64,000 nt of DNA, taken from an uncultured Actinomycetes bacterium (GTDB lineage: Bacteria; Actinomycetota; Actinomycetes; Nanopelagicales; Nanopelagicaceae). The DNA lies in assembly GCA_903834145.1 (NCBI GenBank), contig CAILHY010000022.1, positions 62,001 to 126,000 on the forward strand, written 5' to 3'. The position numbers and the translations under genes are program-made. Of this stretch, positions 54,323 through 64,000 are shown piece by piece (the first letter of the stretch is position 1; each line of letters begins with the position of its first letter). The notes under the pieces are model-generated. The model was not told the origin of the DNA. It searched no databases and worked only from the letters and a program-made list of their open reading frames with translations.

Positions 54323-55641
54323 AGAACGCCTATCTTCTTTCAGGGGGAACACTCGCTGATGGCAAAAGAGCTGATGTTTTTATTGCTGACGGTGTCATTG
54401 TTGAAGTAGCAGATGTTCTCAAACATCCAGAAGTCGCTCTCGCTAAGAAAATTGATGTAACTGGCTGCAAAGTTTTGCCCGGACTCGTTGATCTACATAC
54501 TCACTTGCGCGAACCAGGCCGCGAAGAGTCTGAAACAGTGCTCTCAGCTTCTCGCGCAGCAGCAAAAGGTGGATATACCGCAGTTTCTGCCATGGCTAAT
54601 ACCTTTCCCGTCGCAGACACTGCCGGGGTAGTCGAGCAAGTTTACAGATTGGGCCAATCAGCCGGGATATGCGATGTATTTCCCATTGGTGCCGTTACCC
54701 AAGGGCTCGCTGGAAAACAGTTAGCAGAACTCGGAGCTATGGCTCAGTCATCTGCTCGCGTTCGCATCTTTAGTGATGATGGAAATTGCGTGTTTGATCC
54801 GATGGTCATGCGACGCGCTCTTGAATATGTCAAACAATTTGATGGCGTTATTGCACAGCACGCACAGGAACCTACCCTCACGCAAGGTTCCCAAATGAAT
54901 GAAGGTGTGGTCTCTTCAAAGCTAGGCCTCAAAGGTTGGCCAGCGGTAGCTGAAGAAGCCATTATCGCCCGCGATGTTTTATTGGCCGATCATGTTAAAT
55001 CGCGTTTGCATGTCTGTCATGTGACTACCGCAGGAGGAGTAGAAATCATTCGTTGGGCTAAGGCACGTGGAATAAATGTTAGTGCGGAGGTAACTCCCCA
55101 TCATTTGTTGCTGACCGATGAGATGGCTCAGACATACAATCCAGTCTTTAAGGTGAATCCGCCGCTTCGCACCCAGGGCGATGTTGAGGCGCTTCGAGAG
55201 GGCCTGGCAGATGGAACGATTGACATCGTTGCAACAGATCATGCCCCCCACCCGGCCGAAGATAAAGAGTGCGAATGGCAAAATGCTGCATTCGGGATGA
55301 TTGGTTTGGAGAGCGCCTTGTCCATCGTTCAAAAAACTATGATCGATTCTTCTTTGATGACGTGGGAAACATTGGTTGAACGTATGTCTATTGCCCCAGC
55401 CCGCATCGCAGGCTATTTTGATCACGGAAGGGCGATTGCCGCAGGAGTCAGTGCACATATCACAGTCATCGATCCATCACGAAACTGGCGAGTAGATCGC
55501 GATCTCGTTGCCTCTAGAAGTAAGAACACCCCCTTTCATGGAATGGAACTTCCGGGTTGCGTTGTTGCAACCTTTTTTCGTGGGATTCCTACCGTTGTAG
55601 ATTCGAAACTTGTCCAACTCTCTGGGAGTGGGTCCGAATGA
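54319..55641 (+). CDS. pyrC: Dihydroorotase
   Basis: Amidohydrolase of 440 residues catalysing ring closure of carbamoyl aspartate. Zinc ligands in [18 protein letters not shown], and [14 protein letters not shown] with [11 protein letters not shown] late. Class I-type dihydroorotase by length and motifs. Overlaps pyrB and carA by 4 bases. Confidence 0.97.
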   Translation: MKNAYLLSGGTLADGKRADVFIADGVIVEVADVLKHPEVALAKKIDVTGCKVLPGLVDLHTHLREPGREESETVLSASRAAAKGGYTAVSAMANTFPVADTAGVVEQVYRLGQSAGICDVFPIGAVTQGLAGKQLAELGAMAQSSARVRIFSDDGNCVFDPMVMRRALEYVKQFDGVIAQHAQEPTLTQGSQMNEGVVSSKLGLKGWPAVAEEAIIARDVLLADHVKSRLHVCHVTTAGGVEIIRWAKARGINVSAEVTPHHLLLTDEMAQTYNPVFKVNPPLRTQGDVEALREGLADGTIDIVATDHAPHPAEDKECEWQNAAFGMIGLESALSIVQKTMIDSSLMTWETLVERMSIAPARIAGYFDHGRAIAAGVSAHITVIDPSRNWRVDRDLVASRSKNTPFHGMELPGCVVATFFRGIPTVVDSKLVQLSGSGSE

Positions 55642-56756
55642 GTAAGGCGTACTTGGTTCTTGATGATGGCCGAATTTTTGAGGGCAAAAGCTGGGCCGCT
55701 ACCGGTAAAACTTTTGGTGAGGCTGTATTCGCTACGGGAATGACGGGATATCAAGAAACTCTTACGGATCCTTCGTATCACAAACAAGTTGTAGTAATGA
55801 CCGCTCCGCATATCGGAAATACAGGGATGAACAAGCAAGATAATGAATCCTCAAAGATTTGGGTTTCTGGTTTCGCCGTTCGAAATCCTTCCACTGTGAC
55901 GAGTAATTGGCGCAGTGAGAATTCACTTGAAGAGGAACTTATTAGTCAAGGTATCGTCTGTATCCAGGGAGTTGATACAAGAGCCATCACGCGCCACCTT
56001 CGAGATCGAGGTGCAATGCGAGTAGGCATTTTTTCAGATTGCGAAATGACTCGTGAAGAAATGGTCATCGAGGTGCGAAAGAGTCCGGCCATGTCAGGAG
56101 CATTTCTTGTTGCAGATGTTTCAACGTCTGCGCCTTACGTTGTCAAAGCGCAGGGAGAAAAGCGATTCACTGTTGCGGCTCTGGACTTGGGAATCAAGGC
56201 TGCAACACCTCGCTCACTTTCTATGCGCGGAGTAGAGGTTCACGTTCTGCCCTTTAACTCAACGTATGATCAAATCATGGCAGTCAATCCAGATGGAGTT
56301 TTTCTTTCCAACGGCCCTGGCGATCCATCCGTTATGGACGATGTAGTGGAGACCGTTAGAGCGCTACTTAATGCCCAAGTTCCGCTATTTGGTATCTGTT
56401 TTGGCCATCAGATCTTAGGGAGAGCACTTGGCTTTAATACCTATAAATTGCAATATGGTCATCGAGGGATCAATCAACCAGTGATGGATAAAACCACTCG
56501 CAAGGTTGAAATCACGGCCCATAATCATGGTTTTGCACTCCAAGCACCGATCGAAGGGGTTTTCTCGACCGTGTACGGTCGCGGAGAAGTTACGCATTTT
56601 AGTTTGAATGACAATGTAATTGAAGGCTTGCAACTTTTGGATGCACCAGCTTTTAGCGTTCAATATCACCCAGAAGCTGGAGCAGGCCCGCATGATGCGA
56701 CCTATCTCTTCGATCGCTTCGTGGCTCTCATGGAGAAGAATGCGGTGATCGCCTGA
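55638..56756 (+). CDS. carA: Carbamoyl-phosphate synthase small subunit
   Basis: Glutaminase subunit of 372 residues. The nucleophile Cys is in [11 protein letters not shown] (usual form GICLGHQ), and His/Glu are in [12 protein letters not shown]. Start ATG 55638 in the ATGA overlap with pyrC; the frame is open further upstream inside pyrC, but homologues begin [16 protein letters not shown]. The TGATG overlap joins it to carB. Confidence 0.97.
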   Translation: MSKAYLVLDDGRIFEGKSWAATGKTFGEAVFATGMTGYQETLTDPSYHKQVVVMTAPHIGNTGMNKQDNESSKIWVSGFAVRNPSTVTSNWRSENSLEEELISQGIVCIQGVDTRAITRHLRDRGAMRVGIFSDCEMTREEMVIEVRKSPAMSGAFLVADVSTSAPYVVKAQGEKRFTVAALDLGIKAATPRSLSMRGVEVHVLPFNSTYDQIMAVNPDGVFLSNGPGDPSVMDDVVETVRALLNAQVPLFGICFGHQILGRALGFNTYKLQYGHRGINQPVMDKTTRKVEITAHNHGFALQAPIEGVFSTVYGRGEVTHFSLNDNVIEGLQLLDAPAFSVQYHPEAGAGPHDATYLFDRFVALMEKNAVIA

Positions 56757-59700
56757 TGCCTCGCGATGAATCTATTAAAAGCGTCTTAGTTATTGGTAGC
56801 GGCCCTATTGTTATCGGTCAAGCATGCGAATTCGATTACTCCGGTACTCAGGCATGCAGAGTTCTTCGCGCTGAAGGTATTCGAGTCATCCTTGTAAATT
56901 CAAACCCAGCAACGATCATGACTGACCCAGAATTTGCGGATGCGACATATATAGAACCGATTACTCCAGAGTTTCTAGAACGTGTGATTGAAAAAGAACG
57001 CCCTGATGCAGTTCTCGCAACACTGGGTGGACAAACTGCTCTTAATGCAGCAATCGGTCTGCATGAGCGTGGCACCCTAATTCGGTATGGCGTGCGATTG
57101 ATTGGCGCAGATGTACAAGCAATCGAACGTGGTGAAAATCGTGAACTCTTTAGGGAGATTGTTACCAAAGTTGGCGGGGAGTCCTCACAATCCATCATCT
57201 GTCACACAATGCAGGACTGCTTAGCTGCTGCTGAGGTACTTCGTTACCCCGTTGTTGTGCGTCCCTCTTTCACGATGGGCGGACTTGGTTCCGGAATCGC
57301 TTTTAGCGCCTCCGAATTGGAACAGATCGCTGGAGCAGGTCTGCGTCACAGTCCAACTTCCGAGGTACTTCTTGAGGAGTCGATCATCGGATGGAAAGAG
57401 TATGAACTTGAAGTAATGCGAGATCGAAGTGATAACGTCGTAATAGTTTGCAGTATTGAAAATATAGATCCTATGGGAGTGCACACGGGGGACTCGATTA
57501 CTGTGGCGCCGGCCATGACTCTCACTGATGTTGAATATCAGAGATTGCGCGATCTCTCGCTTTTGATTATTCGTGAAGTTGGGGTGGATACGGGCGGCTG
57601 CAATATTCAATTCGCGGTAAATCCGGATACTGGGCGCGTCATTGTTATTGAAATGAATCCACGTGTTTCGCGCTCCAGCGCTTTGGCTTCGAAAGCTACC
57701 GGTTTTCCCATCGCCAAGATCGCAACGAAATTGGCGATCGGTTACACCCTTGACGAGATTCAAAACGATATCACCAAGGTGACACCTGCTTCATTTGAGC
57801 CAACGTTGGACTACGTCGTGGTGAAAATGCCACGTTTTACTTTCGAGAAATTTCCAGATGCAGATCCTCGATTGACGACAACAATGAAGAGCGTAGGAGA
57901 GGCAATGGCAATTGGCCGTTCCTTCCCAGAAGCTCTTCAAAAAGCAATGAGATCCTTGGAGCGTAAGGAAGCTCCCTTCGCATTTCCAAGTGACGTTTCT
58001 GATATTTCCAAGTCAGAATTGCTACGTTCAATGGCAGTACCTACTGAGTATCGATTGAAGCAAGTTCAGCAAGGGTTATGGGTTGGAGCCACGATAGAGG
58101 AGGTCTATCAAGCTACTCGCATTGACCGTTGGTATTTAGCCCAGATTGAAGCAATTAATCAGGCGGCCCGTGATCTTGCGTTGGTGATTGAACTCGATCA
58201 TGAACATTTGAAGTCAGCCAAATCTTTAGGTTTTTCCGACCTCCAAATTTCCCAGATTCGTGGAATCTCGCAAGAGGATGTTCGGAAATTGCGACACCGA
58301 CTCAATCTTCGTCCCGTCTACAAAACTGTGGATACATGCGCTGCTGAATTTGAGGCGTTTACTCCCTATCACTATTCCAGTTACGAAGAAGAGACAGAGG
58401 TTCGACCTCGAACTAAACCTGCCGTGATAATTTTGGGAAGCGGTCCTAATCGAATCGGACAGGGAATTGAATTCGACTATTCATGCGTTCATGCTTCCTT
58501 TGAATTGCGAAGGATGGATTTTGAAACAGTAATGATCAATTGCAACCCCGAAACAGTTTCCACTGATTACGACACATCTGATCGACTCTACTTTGAGCCT
58601 TTGACCCTCGAAGATGTACTGGAAGTTATTCATGCTGAGATGCAGGCTGGCCCGGTCTTGGGTGTCATTACGCAGTTGGGGGGCCAAACACCTATGTCCC
58701 TTGCTGCTGGTTTGAAGGATGCTGGTATCACGATTTTGGGGACGAGTCCGGAAGCGATAAATATGGCGGAAGAACGTGGAGCATTCGGAAGGATGCTTAC
58801 CGAGAAAGGATTAACTGCGCCTTCTTATGGAATGGCTTCAACACATCAAGAGGCGTTAGATATCGCCCATCGTATTGGATATCCCGTTTTGGTTCGTCCC
58901 TCGTTTGTTCTGGGTGGACGAGGAATGGAAATTGTTTATGATGACGGCGCATTGGGTGGATTTATTTCCCGAGCAACGGATATAACACCAGATCATCCTG
59001 TGCTTGTAGATCGCTTTCTTGATTCGGCGATCGAGATTGATGTCGATGCTCTTTTTGATGGCGAAGAACTTTTTCTAGGCGGAGTCATGGAACACATCGA
59101 AGAGGCCGGGATTCACTCGGGCGACAGCGCTTGTGTCATCCCTTCCATGACTTTGACACGTGAACAGCACGAAGAGATTCGTGTGGCCACATTAAAAATC
59201 GCACAAGGTGTCGATGTGCGCGGACTCATTAATATTCAATTTGCAATGGCAGAAGGCGTTCTCTATGTACTGGAGGCAAATCCTCGAGCTTCACGGACCG
59301 TTCCTTTCGTTAGTAAGGCAACGGGTGTGCAGTTGGCCAAAGCCGCTGCACGTATTGCTACCGGGACATCTATCGAGGAATTGAGAACCGAAGGGGTTTT
59401 GCCCGATGAGCAGGAGGCAACTCCTCATGGCGTGTGCGTCAAGGAAGCCGTTTTGCCGTGGAATCGCTTCAGAAGAAGCGATGGCCGAGGAGTCGATGCG
59501 GTTCTTGGGCCCGAAATGCGTTCAACTGGCGAAGTTATGGGGATCGCCGCAACATTTGGTGAGAGTTATGCAAAGAGTCAAATTAGCGCATTTGGGCCAT
59601 TGCCTTCTTCAGGAAAGGTTTTTATTTCCCTGGCTTCCAAAGATAAGAAGTACGGAGTCGCACCCGCGCGTGCTTTACAGGCACTGGGCTTTCATCTCAT

Positions 59701-60019
59701 TTGCACTGCAGGGACAGCGGCCTATTTTGCTGAACACGGTATTACGACCGCCATCGTCCGAAAGAATTCGGAAGGTCCTGGACTTTTCGGCGAAAGAACA
59801 GCTGTGGAACTTATTAATTCGGGAGAACTTAATCTGATTATCAATACACCAGTCGGACGAGGAACGCGTCAAGATGGTTGGTTGATTCGGACAGCAGCGG
59901 TGCAACGTTCAATTCCTTGTATAACTACAACTGCCGGCTTCAGCGCAGCAGTTGAAGGTATCGCCGCGCTACAACGAGGCGATCTAACCGTGAAGTCAAT
60001 TCAAGAATGGTTGCTCTAA
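56756..60019 (+). CDS. carB: Carbamoyl-phosphate synthase large subunit
   Basis: Synthetase subunit of 1087 residues with two ATP-grasp halves: first [22 protein letters not shown] at the start, second [24 protein letters not shown] near residue 560, plus an MGS-like C-terminal allosteric domain (about 940-1080). Each half has its VRPSF motif. Supplies carbamoyl phosphate for pyrimidines and arginine. pyrK starts 1 nt after the stop. Confidence 0.98.
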   Translation: MPRDESIKSVLVIGSGPIVIGQACEFDYSGTQACRVLRAEGIRVILVNSNPATIMTDPEFADATYIEPITPEFLERVIEKERPDAVLATLGGQTALNAAIGLHERGTLIRYGVRLIGADVQAIERGENRELFREIVTKVGGESSQSIICHTMQDCLAAAEVLRYPVVVRPSFTMGGLGSGIAFSASELEQIAGAGLRHSPTSEVLLEESIIGWKEYELEVMRDRSDNVVIVCSIENIDPMGVHTGDSITVAPAMTLTDVEYQRLRDLSLLIIREVGVDTGGCNIQFAVNPDTGRVIVIEMNPRVSRSSALASKATGFPIAKIATKLAIGYTLDEIQNDITKVTPASFEPTLDYVVVKMPRFTFEKFPDADPRLTTTMKSVGEAMAIGRSFPEALQKAMRSLERKEAPFAFPSDVSDISKSELLRSMAVPTEYRLKQVQQGLWVGATIEEVYQATRIDRWYLAQIEAINQAARDLALVIELDHEHLKSAKSLGFSDLQISQIRGISQEDVRKLRHRLNLRPVYKTVDTCAAEFEAFTPYHYSSYEEETEVRPRTKPAVIILGSGPNRIGQGIEFDYSCVHASFELRRMDFETVMINCNPETVSTDYDTSDRLYFEPLTLEDVLEVIHAEMQAGPVLGVITQLGGQTPMSLAAGLKDAGITILGTSPEAINMAEERGAFGRMLTEKGLTAPSYGMASTHQEALDIAHRIGYPVLVRPSFVLGGRGMEIVYDDGALGGFISRATDITPDHPVLVDRFLDSAIEIDVDALFDGEELFLGGVMEHIEEAGIHSGDSACVIPSMTLTREQHEEIRVATLKIAQGVDVRGLINIQFAMAEGVLYVLEANPRASRTVPFVSKATGVQLAKAAARIATGTSIEELRTEGVLPDEQEATPHGVCVKEAVLPWNRFRRSDGRGVDAVLGPEMRSTGEVMGIAATFGESYAKSQISAFGPLPSSGKVFISLASKDKKYGVAPARALQALGFHLICTAGTAAYFAEHGITTAIVRKNSEGPGLFGERTAVELINSGELNLIINTPVGRGTRQDGWLIRTAAVQRSIPCITTTAGFSAAVEGIAALQRGDLTVKSIQEWLL

Positions 60020-60020
60020 A

Positions 60021-60869
60021 ATGAGCACGATCAACCGCTACGCGCAACAGATTTCTGCGCAAGTATTGAGCAATAAACGTGTGGGTCAGTACCATCAAAT
60101 TCTGATCAGCGTGGGGGATGTAGTGAAGTATTGCCGTCCCGGCAATTTCATTGCGATCGCAGTAGGTGGCGATAACTCTTCAATGGTTCTGCGCCGAGCA
60201 TTCGCTCTTTCACGAGTATCAGATCGTGGCGAGTTTGGTGGCACTCTCGAACTTATTGTCGCTCCACATGGTTCCGGAAGCCGATGGCTCTGTTCTCAGG
60301 GCGAAGGAGCTCTTTTAGATGTGGTGACACCTCTTGGAGTTGCCTTCGGTATCCCAACAGAGCCAGTTACTGCTTTGCTCATCGGTGGTGGTTACGGTTC
60401 CGCTCCATTATTTGGGTTGGCAGAAGTTCTCAAATCACGAGGTTGTCATGTCGATATGATTTTGGGAGCCAGCTCATCTTCCAAGATTTATGCACCGCTT
60501 GAAGGAAAACGTTCCGTGAATTCGCTTAAGATTTACACGGAAGATTCAAGTTCGGGAATACCCGGAAGAGTCACTGACTCACTGGAAGAGATTATTTCCG
60601 AAGGTGCAATTGATGTCATTTATTCATGTGGTCCCATGGCCATGCTTTCAGCAATTTCAACAATTGCTCAATCTTGCGAGGTTGTTCATCAATGTGCAGT
60701 CGAGGAATCCATGGCCTGCGGAATTGGTGTTTGCATGACATGTGTTCTACCGGTGAGGCAAGACGATGGTTCTATAGCGATGAAACGATCATGCATTGAT
60801 GGTCCAGTTATGGATGGTGCCAACGTTGCTTGGGAAGTTGTAGGCAAAATTCAGGAGACCAAGGAATGA
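60021..60869 (+). CDS. pyrK: Dihydroorotate dehydrogenase B, electron-transfer subunit
   Basis: FAD- and 2Fe-2S-containing partner of class 1B PyrD, 282 residues. The FAD segment is MVLRRAFALS, the NAD-binding region LLIGGGYGSAPLFGLAEVL, and the 2Fe-2S cysteines are in CAVEESMACGIGVCMTC with a fourth in KRSCIDG. Overlaps pyrD by ATGA. Shows electrons go to NAD+ rather than quinone. Confidence 0.95.
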   Translation: MSTINRYAQQISAQVLSNKRVGQYHQILISVGDVVKYCRPGNFIAIAVGGDNSSMVLRRAFALSRVSDRGEFGGTLELIVAPHGSGSRWLCSQGEGALLDVVTPLGVAFGIPTEPVTALLIGGGYGSAPLFGLAEVLKSRGCHVDMILGASSSSKIYAPLEGKRSVNSLKIYTEDSSSGIPGRVTDSLEEIISEGAIDVIYSCGPMAMLSAISTIAQSCEVVHQCAVEESMACGIGVCMTCVLPVRQDDGSIAMKRSCIDGPVMDGANVAWEVVGKIQETKE

Positions 60870-61834
60870 GCATCGATCTCTCAACGACTCTTGGACCAGC
60901 CTGGTTTCCGACTCCAATTTTCACCGCAAGCGGTTGCGCTAGTTCCGGTCGCGAACTCGCACAGTTTTTCCCGTTGAAGAATATTGGCGCCGTGGTTACG
61001 AAATCCATCATGGTGAAAGCACGTCCGGGTCGCCCCACCCCGCGCATGGCAGAGACGCCAAGTGGCATGCTCAATTCGATCGGCTTACAAGGTCCCGGTA
61101 TTGATTCCTTCATTGCCAACGACATCCCCTGGTTGGTAGAACAAGGTGCTCGAATCATTGTTTCCATCGCGGGAGAAACGGTGGATGAGTACGCCACGCT
61201 TGCGCGAAGATTGCGATCCGTTCCCGGCATTTCTGCACTAGAAGTTAATATCTCTTGTCCAAATGTAGAGAACCGCGGAATGGTTTTCGCATGCGATCCT
61301 GTGAGCTCGCGCGCAGTGATAGATGGAGTTCGTCGAATAATAGGTGGAGATTTGCCTATCATCGCAAAACTTTCGCCCGATGTAACCGACATTGTCGCCA
61401 TCGCACGAGAGGTAGTAAATGCGGGAGCAGATGGTGTTGCTCTTATAAATACCCTCTTGGGTATGGTGATTAATACCGAAACGATGCGACCTCATCTGGG
61501 CGGTAAAACCGGTGGCCTCTCTGGTCCCGCGATTCGCCCTGTTGCTGTTCGTGCAATTTATCAAGTGCACCAGGCATTTCCCAAAGTGCCGATTTTAGGT
61601 ATGGGAGGTGTTCGTAGCGGGAGAGATGCCTTCGAAATGATTTTGGCGGGCGCAAGTGGCGTGAGCGTCGGTACGGCGACTTTCGGAAATCCTCGTGCCA
61701 CGTTGGATGTGCAAGAGGAACTCGAAGTAATTCTTACCGAAAAGGGATTTACAACGTTACGTTCGGCAGTGGGATTTGCCCATCGGCAAGATCGGCAAGA
61801 TCGGCAGGATAGTCCAGAGATGTCAGGGGAGTAG
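60866..61834 (+). CDS. pyrD: Dihydroorotate dehydrogenase, class 1B catalytic subunit
   Basis: FMN enzyme of 322 residues oxidising dihydroorotate. The class 1 Cys is in LEVNISCPN, FMN binding in IIAKLSPDVTD and ALINTLLGMV, and GMGGVRSGRDAFEMI. Paired with PyrK. Starts at ATG 60866 in the ATGA overlap. The C-terminus carries a repeat-encoded tail HRQDRQDRQDSPEMSGE (see 61782) not expected for the family. Confidence 0.95.
   Translation: MSIDLSTTLGPAWFPTPIFTASGCASSGRELAQFFPLKNIGAVVTKSIMVKARPGRPTPRMAETPSGMLNSIGLQGPGIDSFIANDIPWLVEQGARIIVSIAGETVDEYATLARRLRSVPGISALEVNISCPNVENRGMVFACDPVSSRAVIDGVRRIIGGDLPIIAKLSPDVTDIVAIAREVVNAGADGVALINTLLGMVINTETMRPHLGGKTGGLSGPAIRPVAVRAIYQVHQAFPKVPILGMGGVRSGRDAFEMILAGASGVSVGTATFGNPRATLDVQEELEVILTEKGFTTLRSAVGFAHRQDRQDRQDSPEMSGE
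61782..61808 (+). repeat. Tandem 9-nt repeat at the end of pyrD
   Basis: Three in-frame 9-nt units, ATCGGCAAG, ATCGGCAAG and ATCGGCAGG, encoding a (RQD)-type repeat in the C-terminal tail of PyrD. The design resembles the array that ends ruvA: 9-nt units, in frame, at the last codons. Confidence 0.9.
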
Positions 61835-61836
61835 CC

Positions 61837-62541
61837 ATGTTATTCAAAAAAAGAATCATTCTCGCCGTGGATACTCCAGATTTTGATGTAGCACGTAGTT
61901 GGGTTGAAGCGACACAGGATTCAATAGCTGCTTACAAGATTGGCCTGGAGTTTTTTGCAACTTTCGGTTACGAAGGCGTTGCGCGGCTTCGTGAAATCAG
62001 TGATGCCGAACTTTTTCTAGATCTTAAATTGCATGACATTCCTAACACAGTTGCTGGAGCGGCCCAACAAGTCAGAAAGTTGTCACCAAAGTTTCTGACC
62101 GTGCATGCTTGCGGCGGGCGGGCGATGATAAGAGCTGCGGTGGAGAATGCACCTTTAGTGGATATTACTGCCGTAACAATTCTTACTTCGTTGAATACAA
62201 CTGATCTCCAAGAGATTGGTTTTGCGCAGCCGCCTCTAGATGCTGCAGTGAAATTAGCTGTTTTGGCACAGGAATCAGGCGCGCGTGCGATTGTTTGTTC
62301 TCCCCTTGAGATCCAAGGGATTCGAAGGGCGGTTGGCCCAGACATTTCCATCATTACTCCAGGAGTTCGCCCTGCTGATGAAGCCGGCGGGGATGATCAA
62401 GCCCGAGTGATGACTCCAGAATTAGCAGTCGCCGCGGGAGCGGATTTTCTTGTGATTGGACGTCCGATAACGCGTTTTTGGGTGCACGGTGCTCACGCGA
62501 TCGCCGAGCGAGCGCGAGCACTTGCCGCCTCGGTTAACTAA
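61837..62541 (+). CDS. pyrF: Orotidine 5'-phosphate decarboxylase, type I
   Basis: Decarboxylase of 234 residues producing UMP. The catalytic DxKxxD motif is in FLDLKLHDIPNT, the start RIILAVDTPD supplies the first Asp, and VVRPADEAGGDDQ-like phosphate-binding region GVRPADEAGGDDQARVMTP follows. This is the short type I form; mycobacteria and streptomycetes use the long type II form. 2 nt after pyrD. Confidence 0.96.
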   Translation: MLFKKRIILAVDTPDFDVARSWVEATQDSIAAYKIGLEFFATFGYEGVARLREISDAELFLDLKLHDIPNTVAGAAQQVRKLSPKFLTVHACGGRAMIRAAVENAPLVDITAVTILTSLNTTDLQEIGFAQPPLDAAVKLAVLAQESGARAIVCSPLEIQGIRRAVGPDISIITPGVRPADEAGGDDQARVMTPELAVAAGADFLVIGRPITRFWVHGAHAIAERARALAASVN

Positions 62542-62568
62542 AGAGTTTTTGCGAGATAGGTTTTGCCC

Positions 62569-63438
62569 ATGGCTCATCCACCGCAACTCACCCCAGAGCA
62601 GCGATCCGCGGCACTAGCGCAAGCGACGCTCTCTCGTCGAGCAAGAGCGGAAGTCAAAGGAGGCGTACGCGAGGGTTCACTCACAATTGCTGCAGTACTC
62701 GAGCGCGCGAAGAGCGAACCGGCCATTGCAAAAATGAGGGTTCTGGAATTGCTTGAATCAGTTCCGGGTGTAGGCCGCATCCGTGCCTTGGCAATCCTTG
62801 AACGGTTAGGAATATCTGTTCCTAGAAAAATCCAAGGTTTGGGGATTCATCAGAAAGCATCGCTTTTGCAAGAATTCACCACGGAGGTTCTAGGAAGAGG
62901 CCGCCTGATTGTGCTCTCTGGTCCAGGCGGGGTTGGTAAAAGTACCGTCGCCCAGGCACTGCGGAAGAGTTCAGATTTCTGGGTGAGTATCTCTGCAACT
63001 ACGAGAGAACCCCGTGCAAATGAGGTGAATGGGGTTGATTATTACTTCTTGTCGCAAGAAGAATTTGACCAGATGATTGCTCAGGATGAATTTCTCGAAT
63101 GGGCCTCATTTGCTGGCGCCCGCTACGGAACCCCCGCTAAGGCAGTCGAGAAAGCGCTGGCGCAGGGTAGGAATGTCCTTTTGGAAATTGAGATCGAAGG
63201 TGCACGTCAGGTGCGTTCACATAGCGCTGAAGCCATTTTGGTTTTCCTTGAGCCACCTAGCTGGGAGGACCTAGTTTCGCGCCTAGAAGGGCGCGGTTCT
63301 GATAGCCCGGAAAGGCGTGCACACCGCTTGGAATTGGCGCAAAGCGAACTCGCTGCAGCTAAAGAGTTCGACATCATCATCGTTAACGACCAGGTCGAGA
63401 AGGTAGTGTCAGCACTGCTATCCTTAGCGCGCTCATAA
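62569..63438 (+). CDS. mIHF (actinobacterial integration host factor) fused to guanylate kinase
   Basis: A single frame of 289 residues with two complete proteins. Residues 1-105 match m[32 protein letters not shown], and helix-two-turn-helix [21 protein letters not shown] (62-82). Residues 107-289 match guanylate kinase: P-loop GPGGVGKST (118-126), GMP-binding [19 protein letters not shown] and REPR lid, and DIIIVNDQ at the end. In most Actinobacteria these are adjacent genes. No stop and no plausible internal start for a free kinase: the only ATG/GTG near the junction (GTG 62910) falls inside the first strand. Start ATG 62569; TTG 62563 less likely. Confidence 0.9.
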   Translation: MAHPPQLTPEQRSAALAQATLSRRARAEVKGGVREGSLTIAAVLERAKSEPAIAKMRVLELLESVPGVGRIRALAILERLGISVPRKIQGLGIHQKASLLQEFTTEVLGRGRLIVLSGPGGVGKSTVAQALRKSSDFWVSISATTREPRANEVNGVDYYFLSQEEFDQMIAQDEFLEWASFAGARYGTPAKAVEKALAQGRNVLLEIEIEGARQVRSHSAEAILVFLEPPSWEDLVSRLEGRGSDSPERRAHRLELAQSELAAAKEFDIIIVNDQVEKVVSALLSLARS

Positions 63439-63476
63439 AGCAGATCATTCTTGTTTTCAACCATTTAAGGGGCTCC

Positions 63477-63725
63477 ATGGACGGCATTACAAATCCACCG
63501 ATTGACGAACTTTTGGATAAGAGTGGCTCGAAGTACAGCCTCGTCCTTTATGCGGCTAAGCGTGCCCGCCAAATCAACGCTTATTACTCTCAACTAGGAG
63601 AGGGCTTACTTGAATATGTTGGACCACTTGTGGAGACACATGTTCACGAAAAGCCTCTGTCGATTGCTCTTCGTGAGATAAATGAAGGTCTTTTGACGAT
63701 CGAAAATCTTGAACCAACGGCTTAG
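63477..63725 (+). CDS. rpoZ: RNA polymerase omega subunit
   Basis: Small subunit of 82 residues assisting beta' folding: [33 protein letters not shown], and [22 protein letters not shown] preceded by AAGGGG. Position after gmk is conserved widely. Confidence 0.95.
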   Translation: MDGITNPPIDELLDKSGSKYSLVLYAAKRARQINAYYSQLGEGLLEYVGPLVETHVHEKPLSIALREINEGLLTIENLEPTA

Positions 63726-63754
63726 TCTCTTTAATCATTTTCGGTAATTCATCA

Positions 63755-64000
63755 ATGCCACGTTCGGGTCGAGAAGTAATTCTCGGCATCGGAGGTGGCA
63801 TTGCTGCATACAAGGCTTGCGATCTTCTTCGTAGATTGCAAGATGCCGGATTTCTAGTAACCGTTGTTCCGACACCGGCCGCTCTTAATTTTGTTGGAAG
63901 TGCAACATGGGAAGCGCTCTCGGGGCGTCGCGTGTACTCGCAAGTGTGGGAAAACGTCCCAGATGTAGCACACGTTGCTCTTGCTGAGAAAGCAAACTAC
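63755..64000 (+). CDS. coaBC: Bifunctional CoaBC, N-terminal part
   Basis: Start of the flavoprotein making phosphopantothenoylcysteine and decarboxylating it in CoA synthesis. 82 codons are inside the window: VILGIGGGIAAYKACDLLRRLQDAG (flavin-binding start), VPTPAALNFVG, and PDVAHVALAEKANY, which carries the His of the CoaC domain. The rest, with the CoaB domain, lies beyond the edge. ATG 63755, 29 nt after rpoZ. Confidence 0.93.
   Translation, partial: MPRSGREVILGIGGGIAAYKACDLLRRLQDAGFLVTVVPTPAALNFVGSATWEALSGRRVYSQVWENVPDVAHVALAEKANY

Noticed and set aside
60808-61401. Open frame of 197 codons antisense to pyrK/pyrD
   Set aside because: Shadow of conserved pyrD codons, low-complexity Ser/Pro-rich translation, no start signal.
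62881-62912. Internal start for a free guanylate kinase (GGAGG then GTG 62910)
   Set aside because: The GTG would remove the first strand of the kinase just before the P-loop and spacing from GGAGG is too long.
1-64000. CRISPR arrays, insertion sequences, prophage or toxin-antitoxin modules
   Set aside because: None seen: no regularly spaced repeats, no transposase or integrase-like protein among the recognised genes.

Overview
The window reads as a contiguous piece of an actinobacterial chromosome with moderate G+C (near half by eye), very short intergenic gaps and no insertion sequences, phage genes or CRISPR. Actinobacterial markers include the qcrCA/ctaE respiratory genes, the PgsA-PatA-PimA phosphatidylinositol-mannoside genes, a DEDDh exonuclease joined to a GIY-YIG domain, a BldD-type regulator beside nusB, an mIHF sequence joined to guanylate kinase, and an EF-P with a PGKGP loop. 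Compactness, moderate G+C and abundant leaderless-type starts suggest a streamlined freshwater lineage (Nanopelagicales/acI-like), but that placement is inference. I saw no gene-free stretch longer than 300 bases.

Region 1 (1-5.1 kb) holds, on the minus strand, ctaE, qcrC and the start of qcrA, then on plus a receiver-like protein and trpD, then the exonuclease/GIY-YIG gene on minus, which overlaps the trpD end. Region 2 (5.1-15.8 kb) is a string of mostly single-gene units: hydrolase, EamA transporter, VOC protein, aquaporin, MarC, PaiB-like protein, aldo/keto reductase, two APC permeases, DinB and GNAT proteins, and a tRNA-Gly/Cys/cupin/tRNA-Val group.

Region 3 (15.8-34.4 kb) is a long plus-strand run: pabB-pabC, thrS, a HIT protein, the phosphatidylinositol-mannoside genes, pdxST, yebC, ruvCAB, secDF and rel. 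One minus-strand gene interrupts it, a 201-residue protein resembling an EF-G G domain that has lost its nucleotide-binding motifs. Region 4 (34.4-45.6 kb) has a DUF349 protein, a metallo-hydrolase, hisS, aspS, a lipoprotein overlapping a divergent FtsH-like membrane ATPase/protease, a DUF948 protein and alaS.

Region 5 (45.6-52.2 kb) runs ruvX-mltG-aroE-aroC-aroK-aroB-aroQ-efp-nusB, with bldD convergent to nusB. Region 6 (52.7-64 kb) is the pyrimidine cluster pyrR-pyrB-pyrC-carA-carB-pyrK-pyrD-pyrF behind a PyrR-binding RNA hairpin, followed by the mIHF-guanylate kinase fusion, rpoZ and the start of coaBC. This places UMP synthesis, GMP phosphorylation, the polymerase omega subunit and CoA synthesis side by side.

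The observations I rate highest are the mIHF-Gmk fusion, the EF-G-derived pseudo-GTPase at the pgsA locus, the lipoprotein/FtsH-like pair, the c-di-GMP signature kept in BldD, and a window-wide pattern of TANNNT boxes 6-8 nt before start codons, including two places where -10 boxes of divergent genes overlap.
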